A DNA stretch of 64,000 bases from Microbacteriaceae bacterium VKM Ac-2854 (GTDB taxonomy: Bacteria; Actinomycetota; Actinomycetes; Actinomycetales; Microbacteriaceae). The notes beneath the pieces were generated by a model. That model saw only the letters and a list, made by a program, of their open reading frames with translations, did not search any database and was not told the origin of the DNA. Below are positions 1 to 8,871 of this stretch, one piece after another (position 1 is the first letter of the stretch; each line of letters begins with the position of its first letter). The DNA lies in contig JABMLH010000008.1 of NCBI GenBank assembly GCA_013205085.1, forward strand, positions 166,920 through 230,919, in the 5' to 3' direction. A program made the position numbers and the translations under genes.

Positions 1-710
1 AGCGCGAAGCACTTCTTGGTCAGCAGCGCGTTGCCGCCGTAGCCCGAGCCGTAGGACCAGATCTCCCGCGTCTCGGGGAAGTGGCAGATGTACTTGGTCG
101 CGTTGCTGGGCCACGGCACGTCCGGGCGCTCGACACCGGCCGCATCGCGCAGCGGGTAGCCGACGGTGTGCGCCGCGGCGACCCAGGGCGTGTCGGGGCC
201 GATGCTCTCCAGCACCGCGGCGCCCATGATCGACATGATCCGCAGGCTCAGCACCGCGTACGGCGAATCGGTGATCTGCACGCCGCGCTGCGAGATCGGC
301 CCGCCGACAGGGCCCATCGAGAACGGGACGACGTACATGGTGCGACCGCGCATCGAGCCGTCGAAGAGTTCACGCAGCTCGCCCAGCATCGCCTCGGGCT
401 CGCGCCAGTTGTTCGTAGGGCCGGCGTCGGCCTCCAGCGGCGGACAGATGAAGGTGCGGTCCTCGACGCGCGCGACGTCGTTCGGGTCGGAGCGAGCGAG
501 GAAGCTGTTCGGGCGCCGGGCCTCGTTCAAGCGGATCAGCGTGCCGGCGGCGACCATCTCGTCCGTCAGCCTCGTCCACTCGGCATCGGATCCGTCGCAC
601 CAGTACACGGCATCCGGCTTCGTCAGTTCCGCCATCTCGGCGACCCATGCGATCAGGCGCGGGTTCCTCGCCGCGGTGGGGCCGGCTGCGGTGCTGCTTG
701 CGATCGTCAC
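1..710 (-). CDS. pckG: Phosphoenolpyruvate carboxykinase (GTP), N-terminal part, runs off left edge
   Basis: N-terminal ~236 residues of GTP-dependent PEP carboxykinase, the cytosolic enzyme that converts oxaloacetate and GTP to phosphoenolpyruvate, GDP and CO2 in gluconeogenesis. The reading frame gives family-typical stretches such as [29 protein letters not shown] and the block around [13 protein letters not shown]. The full family length is about 600 residues, so roughly 60% lies off the left edge. The start is taken as GTG at 710 because AGAGGAG stands six bases before it. The gene is divergent from a RamB/PrpR-type regulator (start 856), a family that controls acetate, propionate and gluconeogenic genes in other actinobacteria, so the shared 145-bp gap may hold control sites for both. 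The function is certain from sequence; the regulation is inference. Confidence 0.95.
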   Translation of the reverse strand, partial: MTIASSTAAGPTAARNPRLIAWVAEMAELTKPDAVYWCDGSDAEWTRLTDEMVAAGTLIRLNEARRPNSFLARSDPNDVARVEDRTFICPPLEADAGPTNNWREPEAMLGELRELFDGSMRGRTMYVVPFSMGPVGGPISQRGVQITDSPYAVLSLRIMSIMGAAVLESIGPDTPWVAAAHTVGYPLRDAAGVERPDVPWPSNATKYICHFPETREIWSYGSGYGGNALLTKKCFA

Positions 711-837
711 GTGACACTCCTCTGTGTTCCGAGCCGTATCCCGGTCGTCCGTGACCCGGGTGTTTTCGGCTGCGGAACCAGAATGCGACGGATGCACCCG
801 GTGGAGTGACGTATTTTCAGGCCAAGAAGGGCCGAAG

Positions 838-852
838 TTTACGTACAGTAAA
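838..852. promoter_or_regulatory. Inverted repeat TTTAC-N5-GTAAA at the start of the RamB-like gene
   Basis: A perfect 5-bp inverted repeat (TTTAC GTACA GTAAA) ends three bases before the ATG at 856, where a ribosome binding site would normally lie. No good Shine-Dalgarno sequence is present. A site here would let the regulator block its own promoter or translation start. Operator function is inference. Confidence 0.35.
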
Positions 853-855
853 GAA

Positions 856-2289
856 ATGGCAACAGACCTCCTTCTGCTGGGCAAACGCATCCGGCATTTC
901 CGCACCGCCGCCGGCCTCACCCTCGACCAACTCGGCACCGCCGTCGGTGCCGTGGGCTCGCTGCTCTCGCTGATCGAGAACGGCAAGAGGGAGCCGAAGC
1001 TCTCGCTGTTGCAGGCGATCGCCGAGACCCTCGGCGTGTCCGCCGCCGACCTGCTCTCCGCCGAAGCGCCCGACCGGCGCGCCGAGCTGGAGATCGAGGT
1101 CGAGCGGGTGCAGCGCGGCGGTACCTTCTCGGCGCTCGGGTTGCCGCGCATCCGCAGCACCAAGTCGCTCCCGACGGAGGCCCTCGAGACGATCGTCGGG
1201 CTGCACCGCGAGTTGGAGCGGCGCGCCCTCGCCGCGACGTCGACGCCAGAGGAGGCGAAACGGGCGAACACCGAGCTGCGGTTGCGGATGCGCGGGCTGG
1301 ACAACTACATGGACGATCTGGAGACGATCGCGGAGCAGATGCTCGCGGAATCGGGCCACGGCACCGGACCGCTGACGCACCGCACCGTCGCCCGGATGGC
1401 GGAGGGGCTGGGCTTCGAGCTGGTGCACGTCGCCGACCTGCCGCAATCCACCCGCACCGTCACCGATCTGGAGAACGGCCGGATCTACTTGCCGCCCGCC
1501 TCCATCCCGGGCGGCCACGGCCTGCGCTCGCTGGCGCTGCAGGCGATCGCCCACCGGATCCTCGCGCACCGCCGGCCGGGCAGTTACGCCGAGTTCCTGC
1601 TGCAGCGACTCGAGATCAACTACTTCGCCGCCGCCTGTCTGATGCCGCGCACGGCGGCGGTCGACTTCCTGCAGGCGGCCAAGAAGGAGCGCAACCTCGC
1701 GATCGAGGATTTCCGGGATGCGTTCGGCGTGACCCACGAGGCGGCCGCGCACCGCTTCACCAACCTCGCCACCTCGCACCTGGGGTTGCGCACGCACTTC
1801 CTCCGCGTCGGCGGCGACGGCACGCTGTTCCGCGGTTTCGAGAACGACGGTCTGCCCTTGGTGGCGGATGCGAACGGCTCGATCGAGGGTCAGGTGGTCT
1901 GCCGCGAGTGGGCGGCGCGTAACGCGTTCGCGCGCACCAGCCGCGCCAGCGAGTTCTACCAGTACACCGATACCCCGGTCGGCACCTTCTGGTGCACCAC
2001 CCAGACCGGCACGACTCCCACGGAGGAGTTCTCGATCAGTGTCGGAGTACCGTTCGACGACGCACGCTGGTTCCGCGGGCGCGACACCTCGGCCAGGGCC
2101 GTCTCGACCTGCCCCGCCGAGAGCTGCTGCCGCCGCCCGGCCGAATCGCTCTCGGCCCGCTGGGCCGCGAAGTCGTGGCCGAGTGCGCGGATGCACGCGC
2201 ACGTGCTCGCGCCGCTGCCGCAGGGATCGTTCCCGGGGGTCGACGACGCGGAGGTGTACACCTTCCTCGAATCCCACGCCCGCGCCTGA
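856..2289 (+). CDS. RamB/PrpR-type transcriptional regulator (XRE HTH + ImmA/IrrE-like + C-terminal short-chain fatty acyl regulator domain)
   Basis: A 477-residue DNA-binding regulator of the ScfR group, whose studied members (RamB of Corynebacterium, PrpR of Mycobacterium) control acetate, glyoxylate and methylcitrate genes. Residues ~7-62 form an XRE-type helix-turn-helix (recognition part around [14 protein letters not shown]). The middle ~175-290 is ImmA/IrrE-like, but the zinc motif is degenerate (AHRILAH instead of HExxH). The last ~170 residues hold conserved cysteines ([18 protein letters not shown]), which in PrpR bind an iron-sulfur cluster. ATG at 856 was chosen because the HTH begins there; an in-frame start at 724 would add 44 residues without similarity. 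It is divergent from pckG, which suggests control of gluconeogenesis on C2/C3 acids. The target genes are inferred. Confidence 0.88.
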   Translation: MATDLLLLGKRIRHFRTAAGLTLDQLGTAVGAVGSLLSLIENGKREPKLSLLQAIAETLGVSAADLLSAEAPDRRAELEIEVERVQRGGTFSALGLPRIRSTKSLPTEALETIVGLHRELERRALAATSTPEEAKRANTELRLRMRGLDNYMDDLETIAEQMLAESGHGTGPLTHRTVARMAEGLGFELVHVADLPQSTRTVTDLENGRIYLPPASIPGGHGLRSLALQAIAHRILAHRRPGSYAEFLLQRLEINYFAAACLMPRTAAVDFLQAAKKERNLAIEDFRDAFGVTHEAAAHRFTNLATSHLGLRTHFLRVGGDGTLFRGFENDGLPLVADANGSIEGQVVCREWAARNAFARTSRASEFYQYTDTPVGTFWCTTQTGTTPTEEFSISVGVPFDDARWFRGRDTSARAVSTCPAESCCRRPAESLSARWAAKSWPSARMHAHVLAPLPQGSFPGVDDAEVYTFLESHARA

Positions 2290-2339
2290 CGGGACCGGGC
2301 CCGCTCGGCGAGCGCCCGAACTCGACGAGCGCACGAGGG

Positions 2340-2386
2340 ACCGCCGCCGGACGCCGCGCAGGTGGGGCGGCTCGTCCGGCGGCGGT
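2340..2386. terminator. Hairpin between convergent regulator and SGNH hydrolase genes
   Basis: Arms of 14 bp (ACCGCCGCCGGACG / CGTCCGGCGGCGGT) with a 19-base loop lie between two gene ends. There is no clear T-run, so this is a plausible GC-rich terminator for both directions rather than a proven one. Confidence 0.45.
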
Positions 2387-2398
2387 GGCTGTTGCGGC

Positions 2399-3826
2399 CT
2401 ACTTCAGCTTCAGCGGGACCGCCGGGCTCGTGCCGACGTTGCCGGCCGCATCCGTCGCCACGGCGATCACGGAGTAGCTGCCCGCGCGATACGCCGCCGA
2501 GGCCACGGTCAGCTGCCAATCGCCCGCGGTACCGACGCGGGCGTCGCCCAGCTTGGTACCGCCGACCCAGAACGAGACGGCCACGGTGCCCACATCGTCA
2601 CTGGAGGTCGCGGTGAAGACGACGCTGCCGGAGACCGTGCTGCCGGAGCGGGGAGAGGTGATCCGCACCGACGGAGCGCGGGTGTCCGCCACGGGGGCCG
2701 GGGCGGGGGCCGGGATGGGGGCAGCAGGAGCGCTCGGCGTCGGCGTCGGGATCGGGATCGGCGTCGCGGTCGGGATCGGCGTCGCGGTCGCGGTCGGGAT
2801 CGGCGTCGCGGTCGGGGTCGGGGTCGGGACGGACGTCGGGTCGGAGGTCGGGGCCGGCGTCGGAGCCGGCGTCGGAATCGCGCCGAGACCGCTGGCCGCC
2901 CACTCGACGGCCGCGAGGCGCGCCTGCCCGACGGCGTTGGGGTGGAAGTAGTCGACCGTCGAGATCATGTCGGGCGTGATGGCGGTCGCCGTCATCGCGC
3001 CGCCGTCCCAGCGGCAGTCCGGGCCCACGGCGGCACACGCCGCCTGCAGGGCGTCGTTGTACGCGGCCATCCGCGCGATCCCCTCGCCGACCGCGGCCGC
3101 GGATTCGACGGCGCCGAGCGGAGCACCGCTCGCGGAGACGCCGCGGAACGGCTTGCACATGCCGCCCACCGACCAGGTGAGCGCACCGCCACCGTTCTTC
3201 ACCGCATCCCATTCGCCGGGGATGTTCGGTACGGAGGAGAGCACGATGGTCGCCTCGGGCCACGCGAGCGCGATCCGGTTCAGCACCGTCGACGCCGATG
3301 CGGCGAAGGCTGCGGCCGAGGTCATCGTGTAGCCGTCGACACCGGCGGTGTTGTCGGGATGGCACAGGTCGTTCCCGCCGATCAGCAGGGTGACGACATC
3401 GGCCGAGGCACCGGCCGCGACGGCGGAGGAGATCATCGCGTTGACTCCGCTGATCCGGCTTCCGGATCGCGCGTAGTTCAGGCCGGTGACCTGCGCGTCC
3501 GGATTCGCCCGCTGCAACCGGGTGGCGATCGAGTCGACCGCGACGGCCGAACCCGTTGACCAGGAGTTCACGGGGCAATCGCCGGTGCCGCCGCAGGTGG
3601 TCGCGCCGCGCGTGATCGAGTCGCCGAGCGACAGCACGGTGATCCCGCGCGGCTCGGCCTCGGCCCTGGCGGGCGTCGCGACGACGCCGGCGACGACGGT
3701 CAGGGCGATCAGCGCGGCGGCGAGGAGCCGGCGCGGGGAGGCCGACTGCGCGCCGGTCGACATGAGGGACGCGGTCGAGGAAGGGGATGTGATCGAGGAA
3801 GGGGAGCTGGGGAGCGGGCGCGACAC
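2399..3826 (-). CDS. Secreted SGNH/GDSL hydrolase with Pro/Thr linker and C-terminal Ig-like domain
   Basis: A 475-residue exported esterase/lipase-like enzyme. A long basic N-terminus is followed by a signal peptide (hydrophobic core ~33-52, likely cleavage after PARA). The SGNH catalytic domain covers ~60-300: block I LSLGDSITRG puts the nucleophile at Ser70, GGND gives block III, and DYFHPN supplies the Asp/His pair. A Pro/Thr-rich linker of about 65 residues follows, then a bacterial Ig-like domain (~378-475, DTRAPSVRITSPRSGSTVSG). The start is GTG at 3826 with AAAGGA upstream; ATG at 3763 would give a more usual signal peptide length but lacks a ribosome site. The substrate (wall ester, lipid or polysaccharide acetate) cannot be told from sequence. 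Confidence 0.88.
   Translation of the reverse strand: MSRPLPSSPSSITSPSSTASLMSTGAQSASPRRLLAAALIALTVVAGVVATPARAEAEPRGITVLSLGDSITRGATTCGGTGDCPVNSWSTGSAVAVDSIATRLQRANPDAQVTGLNYARSGSRISGVNAMISSAVAAGASADVVTLLIGGNDLCHPDNTAGVDGYTMTSAAAFAASASTVLNRIALAWPEATIVLSSVPNIPGEWDAVKNGGGALTWSVGGMCKPFRGVSASGAPLGAVESAAAVGEGIARMAAYNDALQAACAAVGPDCRWDGGAMTATAITPDMISTVDYFHPNAVGQARLAAVEWAASGLGAIPTPAPTPAPTSDPTSVPTPTPTATPIPTATATPIPTATPIPIPTPTPSAPAAPIPAPAPAPVADTRAPSVRITSPRSGSTVSGSVVFTATSSDDVGTVAVSFWVGGTKLGDARVGTAGDWQLTVASAAYRAGSYSVIAVATDAAGNVGTSPAVPLKLK
2725..2880. repeat. Low-complexity tandem repeats encoding the Pro/Thr linker
   Basis: Repeated GGGATCGGCGTCGCGGTC-like units encode a TPTPTATPIPT-type linker in the SGNH hydrolase. 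Such runs change length easily by slippage. The repeat is coding sequence, not a mobile element. Confidence 0.8.
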
Positions 3827-4219
3827 GACGCGTTCCTTTCAGGTGATGATCGACGAGGACCGAGCGGGACGGGCCGAATCGGGGCTTCCGGAGTCCGATG
3901 CACTGAGTATTCGGGCCAGGAAAGCTAGTGACAATCAGGTTTCGGCACCCGTCGGAGGCGCGCCGGACTCGAATGTTCCTCGCGAAATCGCACCGCCCAC
4001 CCCGTGCGGGTTCCGGCGCCCCGAAGGAAGACTCACCTCGGCCCGACCGGGCCGACGCGGTTGATCGTGCGCCAGATTTGCACCGTCGCACGACAGACCT
4101 GTGCCCACCTTCGCAACGGGACCGGGGTCGATACCGGTCTAATAGATGACGACGACTCAGCTCCGCTCAACCCGTAACCTCGCGGAGCGATCGTCGCGAC
4201 GAAGGTTGGGGGAACCACT
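3827..4219. other. 393-bp intergenic region between divergent SGNH hydrolase and AraC genes
   Basis: No gene is supported here. It holds the leader and predicted promoter of the SGNH hydrolase (listed separately). On the right side there is a perfect 12-bp palindrome TCGTCGCGACGA at 4191-4202, just upstream of the AraC gene's ribosome site, which could be an autoregulatory site. A repeated GACGACGAC stretch precedes it. Confidence 0.5.
3906..3934 (-). promoter_or_regulatory. Predicted sigma70-type promoter of the SGNH hydrolase
   Basis: Minus strand TTGTCA (3934-3929), 17-base spacer, AATACT (3911-3906). The -35 matches the consensus at five of six positions, the -10 at four. A start near 3899 leaves a leader of about 70 bases before the GTG at 3826. 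Confidence 0.45.
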
Positions 4220-5176
4220 GTGTTGCATCGACGTCGCCCCGGGTCACGCCGCGTGTCCCGCCAGCTCTCCGGGCCGCGTGGGCTGATCGAGCTGGGCCCG
4301 GGCTACGGCTCGCTCCAGCCCGACGCCATGCGGATCCGGATGGAGTCGCGGCGGGTCGGACGCGTCGGTCTGCACGCCCTCGCGGCGACCCGCCTCACCT
4401 TCGAGCCGATCGCCTTCGGGGCACCCGACATCATGCTCTGCTTCTACGTGACGCGCGGAGCCGTCCACGTGGACACGCCGGACCGGCGCACCTTCTCGGC
4501 CGGAACGGTGTTCTTCGCGACCGGGGTGTCGCGGGCCCGATTCGCGATCACGCATCCCAGCACGGTGGTGGTGATCGTGCTCTCCGCGGCCGTCCTCAAC
4601 GCTGCGGGCATCGAACCGCCGGACGACCACGGCCCGCTCTCCGCCGACAGTGCGCTGGTCGCGGCGACCCTCACCCTCGCCAATGCCTTCACCGGCTCGG
4701 ACATCGACACCACGGAGATCGCCGAACGGCACCTCGCTCGGGCGATCGAGGAACTCAGCGTGGGCGTCTTCCTCCAGAGCGCCGGGTTCCGCCGCGCCGA
4801 CGAACCGGTGTCGATCGACGCGCGCGCCGCCGCTCTCGACGTCATCGAGCAGCGCTACATCGACCCCGAACTCACGCCCAGTTCGGTGGCCACGGCGCTC
4901 AACGTCTCCGTCCGGCACCTGCAACGAGCGTTCCAGGCCGGCGAGGAGACCGTCTCGGCGGCCATCCGGGACCGACGCACCCGCGCCGCGGTCGACATCC
5001 TGACCGACAAGCACGCCGCGGCGCTCTCGCTGCCCGACGTCGCGGCCCGCTCCGGCTTCGGCACGGTCGGCGAGATGCGCCGCGCGGTCTCGACGGTGAC
5101 CGGGCTCTCGCCGCGGGCCCTGCGCACGTCGGCCGCTGAGCAGCCGTTCCCGTCCGAGGTGCCGTCGCGGACCTGA
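4220..5176 (+). CDS. AraC-family transcriptional regulator
   Basis: A 318-residue regulator. The N-terminal ~190 residues resemble the cupin-like AraC_binding_2 sensor region (DAMRIRMESRRVGRVGLHAL through a predicted beta-rich core). The last ~110 residues carry the paired helix-turn-helix DNA-binding domain: first helix pair around LTPSSVATALNVSVRHLQRAF, second around SLPDVAARSGFGTVGEMRRA. GTG at 4220 is preceded by GGGGGAA at good spacing. It is unrelated in direction to its neighbours: divergent from the SGNH hydrolase and convergent, with a 9-bp gap, on the methyltransferase. It has a paralogue of the same layout at 20358. The effector and targets are unknown; control of the divergent SGNH hydrolase is a guess from position. 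Confidence 0.85.
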   Translation: MLHRRRPGSRRVSRQLSGPRGLIELGPGYGSLQPDAMRIRMESRRVGRVGLHALAATRLTFEPIAFGAPDIMLCFYVTRGAVHVDTPDRRTFSAGTVFFATGVSRARFAITHPSTVVVIVLSAAVLNAAGIEPPDDHGPLSADSALVAATLTLANAFTGSDIDTTEIAERHLARAIEELSVGVFLQSAGFRRADEPVSIDARAAALDVIEQRYIDPELTPSSVATALNVSVRHLQRAFQAGEETVSAAIRDRRTRAAVDILTDKHAAALSLPDVAARSGFGTVGEMRRAVSTVTGLSPRALRTSAAEQPFPSEVPSRT

Positions 5177-5185
5177 GCGGCGACC

Positions 5186-6823
5186 CTACGGCGTCGTCGA
5201 TACGACCGGGGGAAGCAGCAGGAACCCGTCGGCGATCAGACCCCTGACCTGCGGCAGCACCGCGGTGAGCACGGCCGAGTCGTCGACGTCCAGCAGGTGC
5301 TCGAGCGCCGCTGCGATCGCGGCGATGCTGAGCTCGCCGTCGCAGGCGCCGACCACCGCGGCGAGCGCGGTGTCCAGGTCGACCGAGCGCGCGAAGCCGC
5401 CACCCTGACGCAGGGTCATCACCGTCGGGTCGTCGTTGCCCGGCCAGTAGTGACGCTCCTCCGTGACGTCTCCCGCGGTCTGCAGGGCGAGCGCCGCGAG
5501 CGCCGCGTCGTCGAGCATCCGCTCGGTCGCCATCGCGTCGAGGCAGTGTGCGAGGTGCCCACCGAGACCGGCCGAGTTCGCGCCCAGCTCGGCGTCGACG
5601 CGCTCGAAGCGGCGCAGTGGCAGCAGTGCCCGCGGCGCGGCGGGAAGCCGCAGGGTGACGTAGCCGAAACCGACGCCGGTCACGCCTCGCTCCTCGAAAT
5701 CGTCCAGCCACGCTCCGACGAGGGCGTCGAACGCCGGGCCGGGCCTGGTGCCGCCGTCGCGGATCCAGGTCTCCGCGTAGCGGGCGGGATCCTGCTGCTC
5801 CCGCTCGACGAACCACGCGTCCAGCGGCGAGGAGGTGCTCTCCATCCACGCATCCAGCGGCGACTGCTCGCCCTCGATCCAGGCCTCGATCGGGCCGCGC
5901 GCGTCATCCAGCCACGCACGGATCCGCGCGAAGGCATCCAGCTCGCGCCGATACTCCCAGTTGCCGAGCAGTTGCGCGACGCCGCCGGGCGTGAGGTGAT
6001 CCGCCGCGCCGACCACGACCCGGCGCACGATCTCGTCACCGACCAGTCCGCCGTCGCGGTACTCGTACGCCGGCACACCCTGCACCCGCGGCGTGATCAC
6101 GAACGGCGGATTCGACACGATGTGATCGAAGCGTTCGCCGGCGACGGGCTCGTACAGGCTGCCGAGCCGGAACTCGATGTTGTTGATCTCGTTGAGTCGA
6201 GCGTTGAGTTCCGCGAGCTGCAGCGCCCGCGCCGAGATATCGGTCGCGACCACGTGCCCCGCGTGCCGCGATGCGTGCATCGCCTGGATGCCGCAGCCGG
6301 TGCCGAGATCGAGGGCACGCTGGACCGGGCGCTGGATCATCAGCCCGGCGAGCGTGAGGCTGGCGCCGCCGACGCCCAGAACGTGGTCTTCCTCGAGCGC
6401 GCGGCCGAGCGCGAGTTCGCCGAGGTCGGAGGCGATCCACCAGGAGGCGGGGCCGCGGGAGTCGACCAGATCGTAGGGGCGCAGGTCCAGCGCCGCCGTG
6501 ATCACGGCGTGCTCCTCGATCTGCAGCAGACCCAGCTCCGCCCCGCCCTCGAGCCCGAGATGCGGGAACGCGGTCGCGGCCTCGCTCGCGTCGAGAGCGT
6601 CGGAGAGCAGGAACAGGCGAGCCAGCGCCACCAGCGCGGCCTGAGCATCCGACTCGGGCAGCAACCGCGCGAGCGCGCGCCTCGCCGGCACCCGATCGCC
6701 GCGGTGCAGAGCCTGCGCCGCGTCCGCACCCCAGAGCGCCTCCACCGCCGGCACCGTGTATCCGGCACGCACGAGGTCTTGGCGCAGCCGCGCAACGAGT
6801 TCGGGTTCGAGACGGATCCGCAT
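5186..6823 (-). CDS. Class I SAM-dependent methyltransferase (DUF7059 / N5-glutamine-MTase-like)
   Basis: A 545-residue methyltransferase of an actinobacterial family related to HemK/PrmC and small-rRNA MTases. The SAM-binding motif I LDLGTGCG is at ~171-178, the acidic loop VVATDIS follows, and NPPF (238-241) is the catalytic motif typical of enzymes methylating amide or exocyclic amino nitrogens. The N-terminal 150 residues form the family's extra domain. At ~330-365 there is an odd run of three near-repeats (PIEAW, PLDAW, PLDAWF). ATG at 6823 has GGGAGG at good spacing; an upstream in-frame start at 6913 adds 30 low-complexity residues and was not used. The substrate (protein glutamine, rRNA or metabolite) is not identifiable. 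Confidence 0.85.
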   Translation of the reverse strand: MRIRLEPELVARLRQDLVRAGYTVPAVEALWGADAAQALHRGDRVPARRALARLLPESDAQAALVALARLFLLSDALDASEAATAFPHLGLEGGAELGLLQIEEHAVITAALDLRPYDLVDSRGPASWWIASDLGELALGRALEEDHVLGVGGASLTLAGLMIQRPVQRALDLGTGCGIQAMHASRHAGHVVATDISARALQLAELNARLNEINNIEFRLGSLYEPVAGERFDHIVSNPPFVITPRVQGVPAYEYRDGGLVGDEIVRRVVVGAADHLTPGGVAQLLGNWEYRRELDAFARIRAWLDDARGPIEAWIEGEQSPLDAWMESTSSPLDAWFVEREQQDPARYAETWIRDGGTRPGPAFDALVGAWLDDFEERGVTGVGFGYVTLRLPAAPRALLPLRRFERVDAELGANSAGLGGHLAHCLDAMATERMLDDAALAALALQTAGDVTEERHYWPGNDDPTVMTLRQGGGFARSVDLDTALAAVVGACDGELSIAAIAAALEHLLDVDDSAVLTAVLPQVRGLIADGFLLLPPVVSTTP

Positions 6824-6876
6824 CCGGCCATCCTCCCACCCGGGTGCGCCGAGCCGACGCGACCCGCTCGGTCGCG

Positions 6877-6946
6877 GACGCAAGCTCGGCTGAGACCGCC
6901 CGTCAGCCCCCATCGCGGCTGACGACGACTCTCAGCCGAGGTTGTG
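6877..6946. repeat. 70-bp dispersed hairpin repeat, copy 1
   Basis: The sequence from GACGCAAGCTCGGCTGAGA to TCTCAGCCGAGGTTGTG folds through CTCGGCTGAGA / TCTCAGCCGAG arms. The reverse complement of 49814-49885 matches it closely along its length. It overlaps the last codons and the stop of the adjoining hydrolase gene. Confidence 0.8.
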
Positions 6947-7708
6947 CTCGTCGTTCACCCGCTCGGCGACCGCCTCGATCACGCCGGGGTCGGCGAGGAT
7001 GGCGAAGTGTCCGATGATCGGGATCACCACGTTCTCGGCGGCACCCTCCAGTCGGCTGCCGCGCGGGATGTACTGGTCGCGCTGGCCGTAGATCGAGGTG
7101 ATCCGGGCGTTCGCGGCGCGGGCGGCGTGCAGGAAGCGGATGGTCGCCTTGCGCGGATGGAACTCGCGCAGAGCCCGCCCCGGTGCCACGCGGGACAGCG
7201 GGCTGCCGCTGAACGGAGTGGAGATCGCGATCATCCGGTCGATCCGACGTTCCCCGTCCGCGAGATCGTCGACCACCATCATGTGCTTGCCGATCAGCCC
7301 GCCCTTGCTGTGCGCCACAACGATCACGCCCCGCAACTCGGCCGCACGCAGGTACTCCTGCCCCAACCGCGCCGAATCGACGATCGGCTGCGCGTTGTAG
7401 CCGAGCGCCGGCAGCACGTGGATCGGGTGGCCGCCTTCGTGCAGACGCTCGGCGATCGGACGGAGGAACTGCCAGGTCTCGTAGACGCCGGGGATCAGCA
7501 GCACGGGAGCCTTCTCGCCCGCGGCGAAGTGCGCCACGTCCCACCCGTCGCGCAGGTGCCGGAGCCGGGCGGCGTAGGCGTAGCGGTAGTCCTTCACATA
7601 GGAGAGATGCACAGAGGAGAGACGCACATAGGACAGATGGCGCAGCGCGCGTCGGCGCAGGGCGCGACCGCGGACCGGTCGATCGCGTCCCGCTCCGAGC
7701 CGACTCAT
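6932..7708 (-). CDS. Alpha/beta-fold hydrolase
   Basis: A 258-residue alpha/beta hydrolase. The nucleophile elbow is VVAHSKGGL with Ser134 (AHSKG in place of the usual GxSxG first Gly). The oxyanion region is LLIPGVYETW (~70-79), the likely acid is Asp in IYGQRDQYIP, and the likely base is His in IIGHFAIL. Its ATG overlaps the stop of the upstream VOC gene (ATGA at 7708-7705), so the two are translationally coupled; this decides the start. The C-terminal residues (DEHNLG-stop) are encoded by the edge of a dispersed repeat, so the end may have been altered by the repeat's insertion. Substrate unknown; lipase/esterase or thioesterase activity is likely. Confidence 0.85.
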   Translation of the reverse strand: MSRLGAGRDRPVRGRALRRRALRHLSYVRLSSVHLSYVKDYRYAYAARLRHLRDGWDVAHFAAGEKAPVLLIPGVYETWQFLRPIAERLHEGGHPIHVLPALGYNAQPIVDSARLGQEYLRAAELRGVIVVAHSKGGLIGKHMMVVDDLADGERRIDRMIAISTPFSGSPLSRVAPGRALREFHPRKATIRFLHAARAANARITSIYGQRDQYIPRGSRLEGAAENVVIPIIGHFAILADPGVIEAVAERVNDEHNLG

Positions 7709-8163
7709 TCTCCGGCGTACGCCTTCCGCAACGCCGCGATGTCGAGCTTGCGCATCTGCAGCATCGCCTGCGTGGCGCGCGCCGCACCCTCGGGATCGGG
7801 CCCGCCCGTCGTCTCGCCGAGCGCGGTGGGCACGATCTGCCAGGAGAGGCCCCAGCGGTCCTTCGCCCAGCCGCACTGGCTCTCCTCGCCGCCGTCGGAG
7901 GTGATCGCATCCCAGAGCCGGTCGACCTCCTCCTGCGTGTCGACGGAGACCGAGATCGAGATCGCCTCGGTGAAGTGGAAGTGCGGGCCGGCGTTCAGCG
8001 CTTGGAAAAGCTGCCCGTCGAGCTCGAACGAGACGAGGAAGACGCTGCCGTCCGCCGCGTAGTTCGTCGAGAGGATGCGCGAGTTCGGCAGCAGAGACGT
8101 GTAGAAGTCCACCGCCTCCCCCGCTGCCGTGTCGTACCAGAGGAATGTGCTGACCGAGCCCAT
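7705..8163 (-). CDS. VOC-superfamily protein (PhnB-like glyoxalase/dioxygenase fold)
   Basis: A 152-residue protein of the vicinal-oxygen-chelate superfamily, PhnB/3-demethylubiquinone-methyltransferase-like subgroup. It begins with the beta strand STFLWYDTAAGEAVDFYTSLLP, then LVSFELDGQLFQALNAGP, and the second half has CGWAKDRWGLSWQIVP, both hallmarks of this subgroup. A C-terminal helix of about 30 residues (ARATQAMLQMRKLDIAALRKAY) is typical. Translation of the alpha/beta hydrolase follows by a 4-bp ATGA overlap, so the two probably act together. The reaction is unknown; members of this subgroup often have no assigned chemistry. Confidence 0.88.
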   Translation of the reverse strand: MGSVSTFLWYDTAAGEAVDFYTSLLPNSRILSTNYAADGSVFLVSFELDGQLFQALNAGPHFHFTEAISISVSVDTQEEVDRLWDAITSDGGEESQCGWAKDRWGLSWQIVPTALGETTGGPDPEGAARATQAMLQMRKLDIAALRKAYAGE

Positions 8164-8196
8164 GATGTTCCTTCCGAGAGGTGTGTTCTGCTCACA

Positions 8197-8811
8197 TTAG
8201 GGGGTGAGCCGGACGACGCGACCGTGGCCGGGGGCGACCCAGTCCACACCGAGCGCGCGCAGGGCCGCGAGGCTGCGTTCGGCCTCGACGACATCGGTGT
8301 GCAGCCAGGCGGCGAACGGCACGATGCCGCGTTCCGGATCCGTGCCGGCGGCGTCGCCGACGAAGAGGACGCCGTGAGCGAGGAAGGCGACGTGTCCCGG
8401 GGTGTGGCCCGGCGTCGCGATGGCCAGCACACCCGGAATCACCTCGCCGTCGCCGTCGATCGGTCGGAGATCCCGCGGCGGCTGCACACGTCCGGCGGCG
8501 TTGAGCACGCGGCGGACGGGAGTGCTCGCCTTCTGCTGCCGACGGAGGAGGGGGATGTCGGCGGCGCCGAGGAACACCGTCGCGCCGGTGGCGGACTGCA
8601 CACCGGCCGCGGCACTCGCGTGGTCGACGTCGTAGTGCGTCAACAGGATCGCGGTGACCGGCTCCGGCCCGATCACCTCGGCGAGCACACCCGTCACACC
8701 GGGCTTCAACCCGGGATCGATCACCGCGAGGTGCCCGCCGAGGTCGACGACGTAGCCGTTCGCGGCGACGCTGTTCTCGAGCTGCCGGACGCCTGGCGTG
8801 ATCTGCCGCAT
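8197..8811 (-). CDS. MBL-fold metallo-hydrolase
   Basis: A 204-residue metallo-beta-lactamase-fold hydrolase. The metal motif reads LTHYDVDH, so the canonical second His of HxHxDH is an Asp, a variant found in part of the glyoxalase II-like group. The further ligands are present: ATPGHTPGHVAF, LFVGDAAG and the C-terminal APGHG. ATG at 8811 is preceded by AGGA. It stands alone between the VOC gene (33-bp gap) and a convergent-looking HpcH/HpaI gene on the same strand. Likely acts on a thioester, lactone or phosphoester; no specific substrate can be claimed. Confidence 0.87.
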   Translation of the reverse strand: MRQITPGVRQLENSVAANGYVVDLGGHLAVIDPGLKPGVTGVLAEVIGPEPVTAILLTHYDVDHASAAAGVQSATGATVFLGAADIPLLRRQQKASTPVRRVLNAAGRVQPPRDLRPIDGDGEVIPGVLAIATPGHTPGHVAFLAHGVLFVGDAAGTDPERGIVPFAAWLHTDVVEAERSLAALRALGVDWVAPGHGRVVRLTP

Positions 8812-8871
8812 GTGCTCATCCTGCCACCGGGGGCTGGACGCGGCCTGCCCGACGCGAACGCCGCGGAGTAA

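Noticed and set aside
2725..2880. Possible CRISPR or iteron repeats
   Set aside because: Short irregular units encode a Pro/Thr linker in a real gene.
8610..8640. MBL protein as a true lactonase/beta-lactamase
   Set aside because: The HxDxDH variant and lack of further diagnostic residues do not allow a substrate call.
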